Shown here: in pieces, positions 42,572-51,207 of the stretch
Layout of the letters: each line of letters begins with the position of its first letter
Position numbering within the stretch: position 1 is the first letter of the stretch
Assembly (NCBI GenBank): GCA_044221555.1
Contig: JBGAOY010000010.1
Location: 62,001-126,000 of the forward strand
Length of the DNA stretch: 64,000 nt
From: JAEUJM01 sp044221555
GTDB taxonomy: Bacteria > Actinomycetota > Acidimicrobiia > Acidimicrobiales > DATDAH01
Direction of reading: 5' to 3'
Notes under the pieces: model-generated
The model's database searches: none
What the model saw: the letters and a program-made list of their open reading frames with translations, nothing else
What the model was told of the DNA's origin: nothing
Translations under genes and position numbers: made by a program

Positions 42572-44017
42572 GTGAAGGTGAACCGAGGGGGAGGCCGGGG
42601 CGTGGACACCGAGCTGTTCGGTGTGCCCCTCCGGATCGAGCTCGGGTTCGTCGCCAGCGTGGTGCTGGTGGTCTGGTCGCTCGGCGACGTGGGGCGGATC
42701 GGCACGTTCACGGTGCTGGCGTTCTTCTCGGTGCTGGTCCACGAGGTCGGTCACGTGCTCGCCTTCCGCCGGGCCGGCGTCGACTCGAGGGTCATCCTCC
42801 CCTCCTGCGGCGGCGGGCTCACGATCCCGTTCGACGAGGTGCCGAGCCGCTGGGCGCGGGTCGGGGTCTACCTGGCCGGGGCGGTCACGACGATCGTGGT
42901 GCTCGGCCTTCCCGGGGCCTTGGCCCTGCACCTGTGGCCGTCGGCGCCGCCGGAGTGGGAGATACTGCTGACCTACCTCGTCTGGTTGAACGTCTGGTAC
43001 GCGCTGTTCAACCTGCTGCCGATCCTGCCGCTCGACGGGGGCAGGGTGGCCTTCGAGCTCGCGCAGGTCACCCTGGGCGAGCGGCGGGCCCCGGTGGTCA
43101 CCCATGTCCTGTCCGTGGTCACCGCCGCCGTGGCCGCGGTGGGGATCGTCGTCGCCATCGGTGACCACCTGCTCGGTGTGATCCTGGCGGTGCAGGTGGC
43201 GTGGCTCGGGGTCACCAACGTCACGGCGCTGGTCTCGCTGGGCGATCACACGATGCCGAAGGTGATCGAGGCGGGCCACAAGGCGCTCTGCGACGGTGAT
43301 GTGGACCAGGCGGCCGCGCTGGCGATCGAGGCGGTGGAGACCAGGAACGCGAGCGATGTGCTGCGGGCGTGCGGGGTGCAGCTGCTCGTGTGGGTGGAGC
43401 TGACCCGCGGCGATGTCGCCATGGCGAGCCGGCTCTTGGCCCGCGCACCGGCGAAGGTGCAGGCGAGCGCCCACCTGCAGTGCGCCCTCGGCGCCGTCGG
43501 TCCCGGGGACCAGGTGGCGTTGGCGGTCCGCGGCTTCAACGACCTCGCCAGCCTCGTTCCTCCACCGGTCTACGCCGGCGTGCTCGCCGAGCACGGCGTG
43601 CTGTCCGACGTCGCCGATGCGCTGCTCGCCGCGGACGGCCCCGAGGCCATCGACGCCCGCTCGCGCTTCTTCCTCTTCCTGTTCCGGGCCGGGCGGTACG
43701 ACGACGCCACGGCGTTCGGGGCCCGACTGCTCGCCACCGACTGGCTGCCGGGCCGGGTGGCGTTCAACCTCGCGTGCTGCCGCGCCCGCGCCGGTGACCA
43801 CGAGGGGGCCATCGGGTGGCTGGTGCACAGCTACCGCGGGCTCGGGTACCGACGTCTCGACCAACTCACCACGGACGAGGACATCGCCACGCTCCGCGCC
43901 GACGCCCGCTTCCAGGAGCTGTGCCGTGTGCTGGGGGTGGTGCCGCCGCCGGCGCCGTCGATCGCCCTCGCCGGGGGCGAGGATCAGGCGTCTCGCAGGG
44001 TGGCCACGCCGAGGTAG
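42572..44017 (+). CDS. M50 site-2-protease-like membrane metalloprotease, copy 2
   Basis: A 481-residue paralogue of the preceding gene. HEVGH (57-61) and LPLDGG (about 155) are the metal-site motifs within hydrophobic segments. The C-terminal half is a longer soluble helical-repeat domain (KALCDGDVDQAAALAIEAVET ... FNLACCRARAGDHEGAIGWLVHSY), clearly TPR-like. Starts at GTG 42572 or 42602. Its 3' end overlaps the convergent LysE gene by 34 bases, so both C-termini are encoded on opposite strands of the same DNA. Confidence 0.87.
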   Translation: MKVNRGGGRGVDTELFGVPLRIELGFVASVVLVVWSLGDVGRIGTFTVLAFFSVLVHEVGHVLAFRRAGVDSRVILPSCGGGLTIPFDEVPSRWARVGVYLAGAVTTIVVLGLPGALALHLWPSAPPEWEILLTYLVWLNVWYALFNLLPILPLDGGRVAFELAQVTLGERRAPVVTHVLSVVTAAVAAVGIVVAIGDHLLGVILAVQVAWLGVTNVTALVSLGDHTMPKVIEAGHKALCDGDVDQAAALAIEAVETRNASDVLRACGVQLLVWVELTRGDVAMASRLLARAPAKVQASAHLQCALGAVGPGDQVALAVRGFNDLASLVPPPVYAGVLAEHGVLSDVADALLAADGPEAIDARSRFFLFLFRAGRYDDATAFGARLLATDWLPGRVAFNLACCRARAGDHEGAIGWLVHSYRGLGYRRLDQLTTDEDIATLRADARFQELCRVLGVVPPPAPSIALAGGEDQASRRVATPR

Positions 44018-44610
44018 ACGCCGAACCCGGCCAGGGCCAGGCCGGACAGCACGTCGATGGGGCGCTGGACCTTCTCGCCCAACCGGCTGCCGACCACACC
44101 GCTCAGCACCGACAGGATGACGAACCACGAGAACGAGCCGATGCCGATGCCGGCCAGCAGCACCGCGGCGCTGCCGCCAGAGGTGGCCACGTCGGCGGTG
44201 TGGGCCGCGGTGAAGATGGCCGCCCACGAGATGATGGTGGACGGGTTGGCCGCGGTGGCGGCCAGACCGGTGAGGAAGGCCTTGCGGGGGTCGGCCACCT
44301 CCTCGAGGGTCTCCATCCCGCCGCGGGCCCTGATGCCGTGCCACATGGTCCGGGCCCCGATGTACACGAGCACCGACGCCCCGATCAGGCCCAGGCCGAT
44401 GCGCAGGCCGGCGATCTCCAGCAGTGTCGCGGCGCCGGCCACACCCAGGGCGGCGTAGGTGGTGTCCACCAGCGCGGCGGCGCCGCCGATGGCCAGGCCG
44501 GTCGCCACCCGGCCCCGCAGCACCGACCGGACGCAGAGGAGCCACACGGGCCCCACCTGGGCGGCCACGAGGAAGCCGAGCCCGAACCCGGTGGTGAACG
44601 CCGCGGTCAT
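43984..44610 (-). CDS. LysE/RhtB-family exporter
   Basis: A 208-residue protein with about six membrane segments, of the LysE/RhtB amino-acid exporter family. The N-terminal TTGFGLGFLVAAQVGPVWLLCVRSVL is the family signature region (G...PGP-type turn, here QVGPV), and LTGLAATAANPSTIISWAAIF is the second conserved loop (NP). It would export amino acids or other small metabolites. It overlaps the 3' end of the M50 gene by 34 bases and is divergent from the kinase. Confidence 0.9.
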   Translation of the reverse strand: MTAAFTTGFGLGFLVAAQVGPVWLLCVRSVLRGRVATGLAIGGAAALVDTTYAALGVAGAATLLEIAGLRIGLGLIGASVLVYIGARTMWHGIRARGGMETLEEVADPRKAFLTGLAATAANPSTIISWAAIFTAAHTADVATSGGSAAVLLAGIGIGSFSWFVILSVLSGVVGSRLGEKVQRPIDVLSGLALAGFGVYLGVATLRDA

Positions 44611-44685
44611 GGGGCCAGTCTCGCTCGGGGGTCCCCGGGGCATCCATCCGGTTTCCGGCGGCGGCGTCCCTGCAAGCATGGGGCC

Positions 44686-45963
44686 ATGGGTCCGTACCGG
44701 GTGGTCCGCCCGCTGGGCAGTGGCGGCATGGGCGACGTGTTCCTCGCCGTCGACGACGAGCGGGGCGGGCAGGTGGCCCTCAAGGTGCTGCGGCCCGAGC
44801 TGTGCGCCGACCCTGAGTTCCGCCACCGCTTCGCGCGAGAGGTGGAGGCGGCGCGACGCGTGCAGGGCCGGTCGATCGCCAGGGTGCTGGGGGCCGACCT
44901 CGAGGCGCCGCAGCCGTGGATCGCCACCGAGTACGTCCCCGGTCCGACGTTGCGCGAGGCGCACGACGGCCTCGACCTTCGGGCCCTGGCGGCCGGCCTC
45001 TCCCGTGCCCTGGCCGACATCCACGCCGCCGGGGTGGTGCACCGCGACCTCAGTCCCTCCAACGTGATCCTCGGCCCCGACGGCCCCCGGGTGGTCGACT
45101 TCGGCATCGCGTGGTTCGGTGACGCGACCGTCCTCACCCGCACCGGCATGGTGCTCGGCACCCCCGCGTGGATGGCCCCCGAGCAACTGGGCGACGACCT
45201 CACCACGCCGGCCAGCGACGTGTGGGCGTGGGGTGCGGTGATGGCCTACGCCGCCACCGGTCGCCCTCCGGTCACCGGGAGTCGTCCCGAGGTGATCCAG
45301 GTGCGGGCGGCGCGTGGTGAGCTCGACCTCGACGGCGTGCCCGACTGGCTGCGGCCCCTCGTCGAGCGGGCCATGGACCCCCGGCCGTCGAGCCGGCCCA
45401 CGGCCGCCCGGTTGGCCACCGAGTTGGGGGTGCCGTCGGACGTGGAGCTCACCCGGGTGCTCGAGCGAACCTGGGTGCAGGGCCTGCCGGCGGTGGCCAC
45501 CACGACCGTCATCGAGCCCGCGCCCCCGGACGTGCCGGCGGCGCCACCCCGGGTCGGGCCGGCACCGGCCTCCGGGCGTGACCGCGTTCCGGGGTCGGAC
45601 GCACCGCCGGCACCGGCGGCGGCCGACGCCACCACGCGGCGCGGCGGGGCCTGGGCCGTCCGGTGGGCGCCCGGGGTGGTGGTCGCGGTGGCCGGGGCCC
45701 TGTTCGCGGCCGTCGCCGGGTTCCTGGCCATCGTGCTGGCGGTCACGGCCATCGTGGTCGTGGCGGCGTCGTTGCGCGTCTGGGAGGTCGAGCGCCAGCC
45801 CCGCCCCCCGCTGCGCTGGTCGCCGTCGCCCACCGCGCTGGCGGTCGCCGCGCTGGTCACGGCCGGCGCGGGCCTGGCCCAGGCGCTCGGGGTGGTGGGC
45901 GGCCTGCTGGCCCTGCTGGCCATCATCGTCTTCCTGGTGGCCATCGGCGCCCACGGCGGCTGA
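44686..45963 (+). CDS. Membrane-anchored Ser/Thr protein kinase (PknB-like)
   Basis: A 425-residue Hanks-type kinase. The Gly loop GSGGMGDV (11-18), VALKVL (Lys33), the catalytic loop HRDLSPSN (119-126, Asp121), DFG (138-140) and APEQ are present. Ser replaces the usual Lys in HRDLKPxN, which is also seen in some other actinobacterial kinases. A Pro/Ala-rich linker follows the kinase domain. About four hydrophobic segments at the C-terminus (residues about 330-425) replace the usual single-pass plus PASTA layout, and there is no extracellular sensor domain. Confidence 0.92.
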   Translation: MGPYRVVRPLGSGGMGDVFLAVDDERGGQVALKVLRPELCADPEFRHRFAREVEAARRVQGRSIARVLGADLEAPQPWIATEYVPGPTLREAHDGLDLRALAAGLSRALADIHAAGVVHRDLSPSNVILGPDGPRVVDFGIAWFGDATVLTRTGMVLGTPAWMAPEQLGDDLTTPASDVWAWGAVMAYAATGRPPVTGSRPEVIQVRAARGELDLDGVPDWLRPLVERAMDPRPSSRPTAARLATELGVPSDVELTRVLERTWVQGLPAVATTTVIEPAPPDVPAAPPRVGPAPASGRDRVPGSDAPPAPAAADATTRRGGAWAVRWAPGVVVAVAGALFAAVAGFLAIVLAVTAIVVVAASLRVWEVERQPRPPLRWSPSPTALAVAALVTAGAGLAQALGVVGGLLALLAIIVFLVAIGAHGG

Positions 45964-45975
45964 GTTGGGTTCGGA

Positions 45976-46047
45976 GGCTGCGGAGCGGAGCGCAGCAGCG
46001 GCAAGAGCGAACCGGATGCCGAAGGCGCTGCGACGAAGGAGCAGCCA
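45976..46047 (+). repeat. Interspersed repeat family A, copy 2 (diverged)
   Basis: Contains CGGAGCGGAGC, then GAACCGGATGCCGAAGGCG and GACGAAGGAGCAG, in the same order as the blocks at 3723-3796. It is more diverged. It lies between the kinase stop and the KstR-like box before the acyl-CoA dehydrogenase gene. A shorter related segment lies on the minus strand near 20630-20690. Confidence 0.5.
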
Positions 46048-46089
46048 ATGTGAGGCGGGATCGACAACGCTGCCGGTTCTCGGTGAGAA

Positions 46090-46103
46090 TAGAACCTGTT
46101 CCA
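46090..46103 (+). promoter_or_regulatory. KstR-like operator TAGAACCTGTTCCA
   Basis: Matches T-nn-AAC-nn-GTT-nn-A at all fixed positions. It lies 46 bases before the start of the ChsE4-type acyl-CoA dehydrogenase, a gene type that is KstR-controlled in mycobacteria. Confidence 0.7.
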
Positions 46104-46149
46104 GTGACGCCCACCCGTCTCAGCGCTGTCAACCCCAGGGGGACGATCC

Positions 46150-47328
46150 ATGTACGTCGGGTACGACGAAGACCAGCAGGCCCTGCGCCAGGAGCTGCGT
46201 GACTACTACGCGCAGCTCCTGACCCCCGAGGTGCAGGAGGACCTGCACCACGCGCACGGGGTCGGCCCGGCCATGCGCAAGGTCGTGCGCCAGATGGGTG
46301 AGGACGGCTGGCTGGGCATCGGCTGGCCGAAGGAGTGGGGCGGCCAGGGCCGCACCCCGATCGAGCAGTTCATCTTCTTCGACGAGTCGATGCGCTGTGG
46401 GGCCCCCGTGCCCATGCTCACCACCAACACGGTGGGCCCGACCATCATGAACTTCGGCACCCAGGAGCAGAAGGAGTTCTTCCTCCCCAAGATCCTCAAG
46501 GGGGAGATCCACTTCTGCGTCGGCTACACCGAGCCCGGCGCCGGCACCGACCTGGCCGCCCTGCAGACCAGGGCGGTGCGCGACGGCGACGAGTACGTCA
46601 TCAACGGCCAGAAGATCTTCACCAGCCTGGCCAGCGACGCCGACTACTGCTGGCTGGCGGTGCGCACCAACAGCGAGGTCAAGAAGCACAAGGGCATCTC
46701 GATGATCGTCGTGCCGATGGACACCCCCGGCGTCGAGGTGGTGCCCATGTCGCTCATGAGCGAGCACGACATCAACCAGACCTTCTTCACCGACGTGCGG
46801 GTGCCCGCCGAGAACCTGGTGGGCGGCGAGAACAACGGGTGGACGCTGATCACCAACCAGCTCAACCACGAGCGGGTCACGCTGTGCTCGTCGGGGATGA
46901 TCGAGAACATCATCACCGAGATCCGCGGGTGGGCCCAGCAGACGAAGCTGGCCGACGGCCGGCGGGTGATCGACCAGGAGTGGGTGCAGCTCAACCTGGC
47001 CCGGGTGTACGCCAACCTCGAGTTCCTGCGCCTCATCAACTGGAAGGTGGCCTGGGGGGCGACCGCGGGCCACCCCCTCGACGTGGCCGACGCGTCCACG
47101 ATCAAGGTGTTCGGCACCGAGTTCTACCTCGAGGCCTTCCGGTTGCTCATGGAGATCGTCGGCCCGCAGGCCTACCTGACCCGCGAGTCGGACGGGGCGG
47201 TGTGCAAGTCCCGCCTCGAGATGATGTACCGCAGCCTCATCATCCTCACCTTCGGCGGTGGCACCAACGAGGTGCAGCGCGACCTCATCGGCATGTTCGG
47301 CCTCGGGCTCCCCCGAGCGACGCGGTAG
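46150..47328 (+). CDS. fadE26: FadE26/ChsE4-type acyl-CoA dehydrogenase (sterol side chain)
   Basis: A 392-residue acyl-CoA dehydrogenase closest to mycobacterial FadE26 (ChsE4), the subunit that with FadE27 (ChsE5) dehydrogenates the C26 sterol side-chain CoA thioester. Similar blocks from memory: LRQELRDYYAQLLTPE, GWPKEWGGQGRTPIEQ, FCVGYTEPGAGTDLAALQTRAVRDGDEYVINGQKIFTSL, TNQLNHERV, DQEWVQLNLARVYA and LTFGGGTNEVQRDLIGMFGLGLPRA. A KstR-like box lies upstream and the FadE27-type partner downstream, which supports the assignment. Confidence 0.88.
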   Translation: MYVGYDEDQQALRQELRDYYAQLLTPEVQEDLHHAHGVGPAMRKVVRQMGEDGWLGIGWPKEWGGQGRTPIEQFIFFDESMRCGAPVPMLTTNTVGPTIMNFGTQEQKEFFLPKILKGEIHFCVGYTEPGAGTDLAALQTRAVRDGDEYVINGQKIFTSLASDADYCWLAVRTNSEVKKHKGISMIVVPMDTPGVEVVPMSLMSEHDINQTFFTDVRVPAENLVGGENNGWTLITNQLNHERVTLCSSGMIENIITEIRGWAQQTKLADGRRVIDQEWVQLNLARVYANLEFLRLINWKVAWGATAGHPLDVADASTIKVFGTEFYLEAFRLLMEIVGPQAYLTRESDGAVCKSRLEMMYRSLIILTFGGGTNEVQRDLIGMFGLGLPRATR

Positions 47329-47369
47329 GGCCCGGAAGAGCGAAGCGGACGAGACAGGAGCACGACGAC

Positions 47370-48491
47370 ATGGACTTCTCCTTCAGCGAAGAGCAGGACG
47401 CGGTCAAGGACCTGGCCGCGCAGATCCTCGACGGCCAGTTGGGCAACGACGCCCTGAAGGTGTTCGACAAGAGCGGCGAGCCCTACGACGCCGGCACCTG
47501 GGCCGAGTTCGCCAAGGCCGGGCTGCTGGGCATCGCCCTGCCCGAGTCGGCCGGGGGCGCGGGCCTCGGCTTCATCGAGGCGGCGCTGGTGCTCGAGCAG
47601 ATCGGCCGCACCGCGGCGCCCGTCCCGTACCTGCCGACGGTGGTGCTGGGCGCCCTGCCCATCGCCCGGTTCGGCTCCGACGACCAGAAGGACGCGCTGC
47701 TCCCCGGCGTGGTGGCCGGCGACACCCTGTTGACCGCCGGCCTCGTCGAGTTCGGCACCACCCCGGGTCGACCCACGACCACCGCTCGGGCCGACGGCGA
47801 GGGCTGGCGCCTCGACGGGTCGAAGCTCTGCGTGCCCATCGGGCTGCAGGCCCACCGCATCCTGGTGCCGGCCGCCACCGGTGAGGGCACCGTCGGCGTG
47901 TTCCTCGTCGATCCCGCGGCCGAGGGTGTCTCACAGGAGGCGCTGCTCACCACCTCGGGCCAGCCCGAGACCCGCCTCGACCTCGAGGGCGTGGTCGTGG
48001 GGGCCGGCGACGTGCTGGGCGACCCCACCGATGGTGCCGCCATCGTGGACTGGATGGTCGAGCACGCCACCGCTGCGGGCTGCATCACCGCGGTCGGCGT
48101 GTGCGCCGAGGCCCTGCGCCTCACTGCCGAGTACACCAAGACCCGCGAGCAGTTCGAGCGCCCCATCGCCACCTTCCAGGCGGTGGGCCAGCGGGCCGCC
48201 GACGCCTACATCGACACCGAAGCGGTGCGGCTCACCGCATGGCAGGCGGTGTGGCGCCTCGCCGAGGGCCTGGCCGCCACCGAGGCGGTGGCCATCGCCA
48301 AGTTCTGGACCGCCGAAGGCGGCCAGCGGGTGGTGCACGCCGCCCAGCATCTGCACGGCGGTATGGGCGTCGACCGCGACTACCCCCTGCACCGCTACTT
48401 CCTGTGGGCCAAGCAGATCGAGCTCACCCTCGGCGGCGGCACCCAGCACCTGCTCGAGCTGGGCCGCATCCTCGCCGACGAGCCCGTCTGA
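47370..48491 (+). CDS. fadE27: FadE27/ChsE5-type acyl-CoA dehydrogenase partner
   Basis: A 373-residue acyl-CoA dehydrogenase family protein, the expected partner of the preceding gene in an alpha2beta2 enzyme. It has MDFSFSEEQDAVKDLAAQIL at the N-terminus, AAPVPYLPTVVLGALPIARFGSD, TAEYTKTREQFERPIATFQAVGQRAADAYID and HLHGGMGVDRDYPLHRYFLWAKQIELTLGGGT, the same order of blocks as ChsE5. It begins 41 bases after the upstream gene. Likely acts on the sterol side chain. Confidence 0.88.
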   Translation: MDFSFSEEQDAVKDLAAQILDGQLGNDALKVFDKSGEPYDAGTWAEFAKAGLLGIALPESAGGAGLGFIEAALVLEQIGRTAAPVPYLPTVVLGALPIARFGSDDQKDALLPGVVAGDTLLTAGLVEFGTTPGRPTTTARADGEGWRLDGSKLCVPIGLQAHRILVPAATGEGTVGVFLVDPAAEGVSQEALLTTSGQPETRLDLEGVVVGAGDVLGDPTDGAAIVDWMVEHATAAGCITAVGVCAEALRLTAEYTKTREQFERPIATFQAVGQRAADAYIDTEAVRLTAWQAVWRLAEGLAATEAVAIAKFWTAEGGQRVVHAAQHLHGGMGVDRDYPLHRYFLWAKQIELTLGGGTQHLLELGRILADEPV

Positions 48492-48555
48492 CGTTCCGGT
48501 CAGGTCCCTGCAGGGGTTCGCAGGACGTGGCGCGCGGGCCTGACAGGATGACCGC

Positions 48556-49395
48556 ATGAGGTATGGCGTCACGATGTTCCCGACCGACCTGTCGATCGGA
48601 CCGGTCGAGTTGGGGCGGGCGGTGGAGGAGCGCGGCCTCGACTCGGTGTGGTTCCCCGAGCACACCCACATCCCCGTCAGCCGCCTGACGCCGGCGCCGG
48701 CGGGCGAGCCGCTGGCCGAGGAGTACAAGCGCTCGCTCGACCCGTTCGTGACCATGGCCGCCATCGTCGGCGCCACCGAGCGCATCAGGGTCGGCACCGG
48801 CATCGCCCTCGTCGCCCAGCGCGACCCCATCGTCATGGCCAAGGAGGTCGCCACCCTGGACCTCATCTCCGGCGGCCGGGTGGACCTGGGCATCGGCTTC
48901 GGATGGAACCGGGAGGAGATGGCCGACCACGGCGTCGACTTCACCGTCCGTCGGGACATCGTGCGCGAGAAGGTCCTGGCCATGAAGGCGCTGTGGACCG
49001 AGGACGAGGCCGGCTTCCAGGGTGAGCACGTGGCGTTCGAGCCCAGTTGGTCGTGGCCCAAGCCGGTGCAGCGACCGCACCCGCCGATCCTCATCGGCGG
49101 GGGTGCCGGGCCCAAGCTGTTCGCCGCCATCGCCGACTACGCCGACGGATGGATCCCGATCGGAGGCGCCGGCATGCGCGAGGCGCTGCCGACGCTGCAC
49201 CGGGCGCTCGAGGAAGCCGGGCGTGATCCGTCCGACCTCCAAGTGATCCCGTTCGGGTCGTTGCCCGATCCCGGCAAGATCGCGTACTACCGGGAGCTGG
49301 GGGTGACCGAGATCGTGTTCCGCCTGCCTCCCGAGCCGGCGGACGTGGTGCTGCCCATCCTCGACACGGTCCGCGCCGTCCTCGACCGACTCTGA
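48556..49395 (+). CDS. LLM-class F420-dependent oxidoreductase
   Basis: A 279-residue luciferase-like protein of the TIGR03619 F420 type: RGLDSVWFPEHTHIPVSR, FVTMAAIVGATERIRVGTGIALVAQRDPIVMAKEVATLDLISGGRVDLGIGFGWNREEM and RPHPPILIGGGAGPKLFAAIADYADGW. It is shorter than the enzymes at 20738 and 39963, and related to those at 22981 and 29295. It follows the ChsE5-type gene by 64 bases on the same strand and may be part of the same transcript. Substrate unknown. Confidence 0.9.
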   Translation: MRYGVTMFPTDLSIGPVELGRAVEERGLDSVWFPEHTHIPVSRLTPAPAGEPLAEEYKRSLDPFVTMAAIVGATERIRVGTGIALVAQRDPIVMAKEVATLDLISGGRVDLGIGFGWNREEMADHGVDFTVRRDIVREKVLAMKALWTEDEAGFQGEHVAFEPSWSWPKPVQRPHPPILIGGGAGPKLFAAIADYADGWIPIGGAGMREALPTLHRALEEAGRDPSDLQVIPFGSLPDPGKIAYYRELGVTEIVFRLPPEPADVVLPILDTVRAVLDRL

Positions 49396-49508
49396 CGCGA
49401 GGTCCCCGCCAACAACGAGCGTGTCGGTGCCGGTGCGCCGGATTCTGCGCCGAGTTCGGAAGCACGCCGCCGATCGGCGCGCCACCGGCGGTTGCCTAGC
49501 CTGGCCTC

Positions 49509-50165
49509 GTGGCCGAGATGGCGCCGTTCGAGCGCGGGAGCGAGGCGCCGCTGGTCGACCGGTTGCGGGCCGGCGACGAGGCCGCGTTCCGCGAGCTCGT
49601 CGAGGGCTACCACCCGTTGCTGCTCCAGGTGGCGCGGGGGTACGTGCCGTCCGACGCGGTGGCCCAGGAGGTGGTGCAGGAGACCTGGCTGGGTGTGCTG
49701 AACGGCCTCGACGGATTCGAGGGCCGGTCGTCGCTGAAGACCTGGATCTTCCGCATCCTGGTGAACCGGGCCAAGACCCGCGGCACGAGAGAGCGCCGCA
49801 CGCTGCCGTTCGCGTCGGCGTTCGACCCCGAGCGCGACGACGAGCCGCCCGTGGTCGACCCCGGCCGGTTCGAGCCCTGCGATCACCCACTGGTGCCGGT
49901 GCACTGGGCTGCGCCCGTCACCGCGTGGCGGGGCTCGCCCGAGCAACGTCTCACCGCCACCGAGACCCGCGACGCGCTGTCGGCGGCGGTCGACGCCCTG
50001 CCGCCGGCGCAGCGCGAGGTGCTGACCCTGCGCGACGTCCACGGATGGTCGGCTGCCGAGGTGTGTAACGCCCTCGCCGTCAGCGAGACGAATCAACGAG
50101 TGTTGCTCCACCGTGCCCGCACCAAGGTCCGAAGGGCCCTCGAGGACATCCATGGCGACGACTGA
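49509..50165 (+). CDS. ECF RNA polymerase sigma factor
   Basis: A 218-residue ECF sigma factor. Region 2 is DEAAFRELVEGYHPLLLQVARGYVPSDAVAQEVVQETWLGVLNGLDGFEGRSSLKTWIFRILVNRAKTRG in outline (about 23-92), followed by a linker, and region 4 is the DALSAAVDALPPAQREVLTLRDVHGWSAAEVCNALAVSETNQRVLLHRARTKVRRAL area (about 157-212). It starts with GTG at 49509. A putative anti-sigma gene overlaps its 3' end. The 113-base upstream gap shows no clear promoter motif. Confidence 0.92.
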   Translation: MAEMAPFERGSEAPLVDRLRAGDEAAFRELVEGYHPLLLQVARGYVPSDAVAQEVVQETWLGVLNGLDGFEGRSSLKTWIFRILVNRAKTRGTRERRTLPFASAFDPERDDEPPVVDPGRFEPCDHPLVPVHWAAPVTAWRGSPEQRLTATETRDALSAAVDALPPAQREVLTLRDVHGWSAAEVCNALAVSETNQRVLLHRARTKVRRALEDIHGDD

Positions 50166-50424
50166 CCCCGGCCCTCGACCGCTCTCCTGCCCCGAGATGG
50201 TGGAGTTGCTCACCGCCTACCTCGAGGGGGCGATGGCGACGCCCGACCGGGTCAGCTTCGAGGCCCACCTGGGGCTGTGCCCGGGATGCGTCGCGTACCT
50301 CGACCAGTTCCGGGAGACGATCGACGCCGTGGGCACCCTTCGCGAAGACGATGTCGACCCCACGGTGATGGACGAGCTGTTGGCCGGATTCCGGGACTGG
50401 CGGGCACGGCGGTCGGGGCCGTGA
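50152..50424 (+). CDS. Zinc-finger (ZAS/HC2-type) anti-sigma factor
   Basis: A 90-residue protein with the zinc anti-sigma pattern: Cys13, then His39-x3-Cys43-x2-Cys46 (AHLGLCPGC), like putative zf-HC2 proteins. There is no membrane segment, so it is cytoplasmic and may release the sigma factor after oxidation or zinc loss. The ATG at 50152 overlaps the sigma gene by 14 bases. Its short C-terminal helix DELLAGFRDWRARRSGP ends the protein. Confidence 0.87.
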   Translation: MATTDPGPRPLSCPEMVELLTAYLEGAMATPDRVSFEAHLGLCPGCVAYLDQFRETIDAVGTLREDDVDPTVMDELLAGFRDWRARRSGP

Positions 50425-50513
50425 GGCCGACACCCACCGTGAGGTTGCCCGCGCTGGCGGTGAAAGGTCGTTGGCCTCTGGGGGCTGACGGGACGTGTCC
50501 TTAGCCTTTACCT

Positions 50514-51176
50514 GTGCTCCGAGTACTCGTCGTCGTCGCCGTGGCGGTCGCGTCGTTGCAGGTCGCGGCCCTGCCCGCCGCCCGCGCCGATGGCGCCCCG
50601 CCCGGGTACGACCGGGAGGCGAGCGCGCCCTGTCGGATCATCGCCGCCGGCGCCACCGTGCGGAGGGTGCAGGCCATCGTGGGGGTGACCCAGGACGGCG
50701 TGCTCGGCCCCCGCACCTGTGAGGCGATCAAGGCCTACCAGTGCACGAAGAACCTGACGGTCGACGGCGTGGTCGGCCCGATCACCTGGGGGGTCATGCA
50801 GGGCAACCCGGCGCCGCGCGGCACCCGCATCTGCGCCAGCCTCACCCGCCAGAGCCTGTGGGTGACCAAGGACGGCACCCGCACCTACACGGCGGCGCGG
50901 ATGCGATCTGGCGATCCTCGGCTGGCGAACTCCGCCACCACGGCCACGGGCAACTTCGAGATCTACTGGAAGGACAAGGACCACGTGTCGTCGGTGTTCG
51001 GCTCGCCGATGCCGTACGCGATGTTCTTCCACGGTGGGCAGGCCATCCACGGCTCGACGTTCTCGCTGCCCGGAAGCCACGGCTGCATCAACGTGACCAT
51101 CGACGACGCTCGGCACGTCTGGAACAAGGCGCCGGTGGGCACACCGGTGAGCGTCTGGGGCGTGCGGCCGCTCTGA
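50514..51176 (+). CDS. L,D-transpeptidase with peptidoglycan-binding domain
   Basis: A 220-residue exported protein: signal peptide (MLRVLVVVAVAVASLQVAAL, cleavage near residue 25), a PG-binding type 1 domain (VRRVQAIVGVTQDGVLGPRTCEAIKAYQ, about 49-95), and a YkuD catalytic domain. Its active site is HG...SHGCIN (His179, His189, Cys191). It would cross-link or modify peptidoglycan in the cell wall. The start is GTG at 50514. It comes after the sigma/anti-sigma genes and might be a target of that sigma factor, but no promoter motif is proven. Confidence 0.92.
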   Translation: MLRVLVVVAVAVASLQVAALPAARADGAPPGYDREASAPCRIIAAGATVRRVQAIVGVTQDGVLGPRTCEAIKAYQCTKNLTVDGVVGPITWGVMQGNPAPRGTRICASLTRQSLWVTKDGTRTYTAARMRSGDPRLANSATTATGNFEIYWKDKDHVSSVFGSPMPYAMFFHGGQAIHGSTFSLPGSHGCINVTIDDARHVWNKAPVGTPVSVWGVRPL

Positions 51177-51207
51177 CCGGAAGGACGGCACGCGCCGCCC
51201 GGACGGC

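Noticed and set aside
48484..48510. TCTGACG-like inverted repeat around the stop of the ChsE5-type gene
   Set aside because: The arms (CTGAC/GTCAG) are spaced differently from the family and overlap the stop codon, so it is probably chance.
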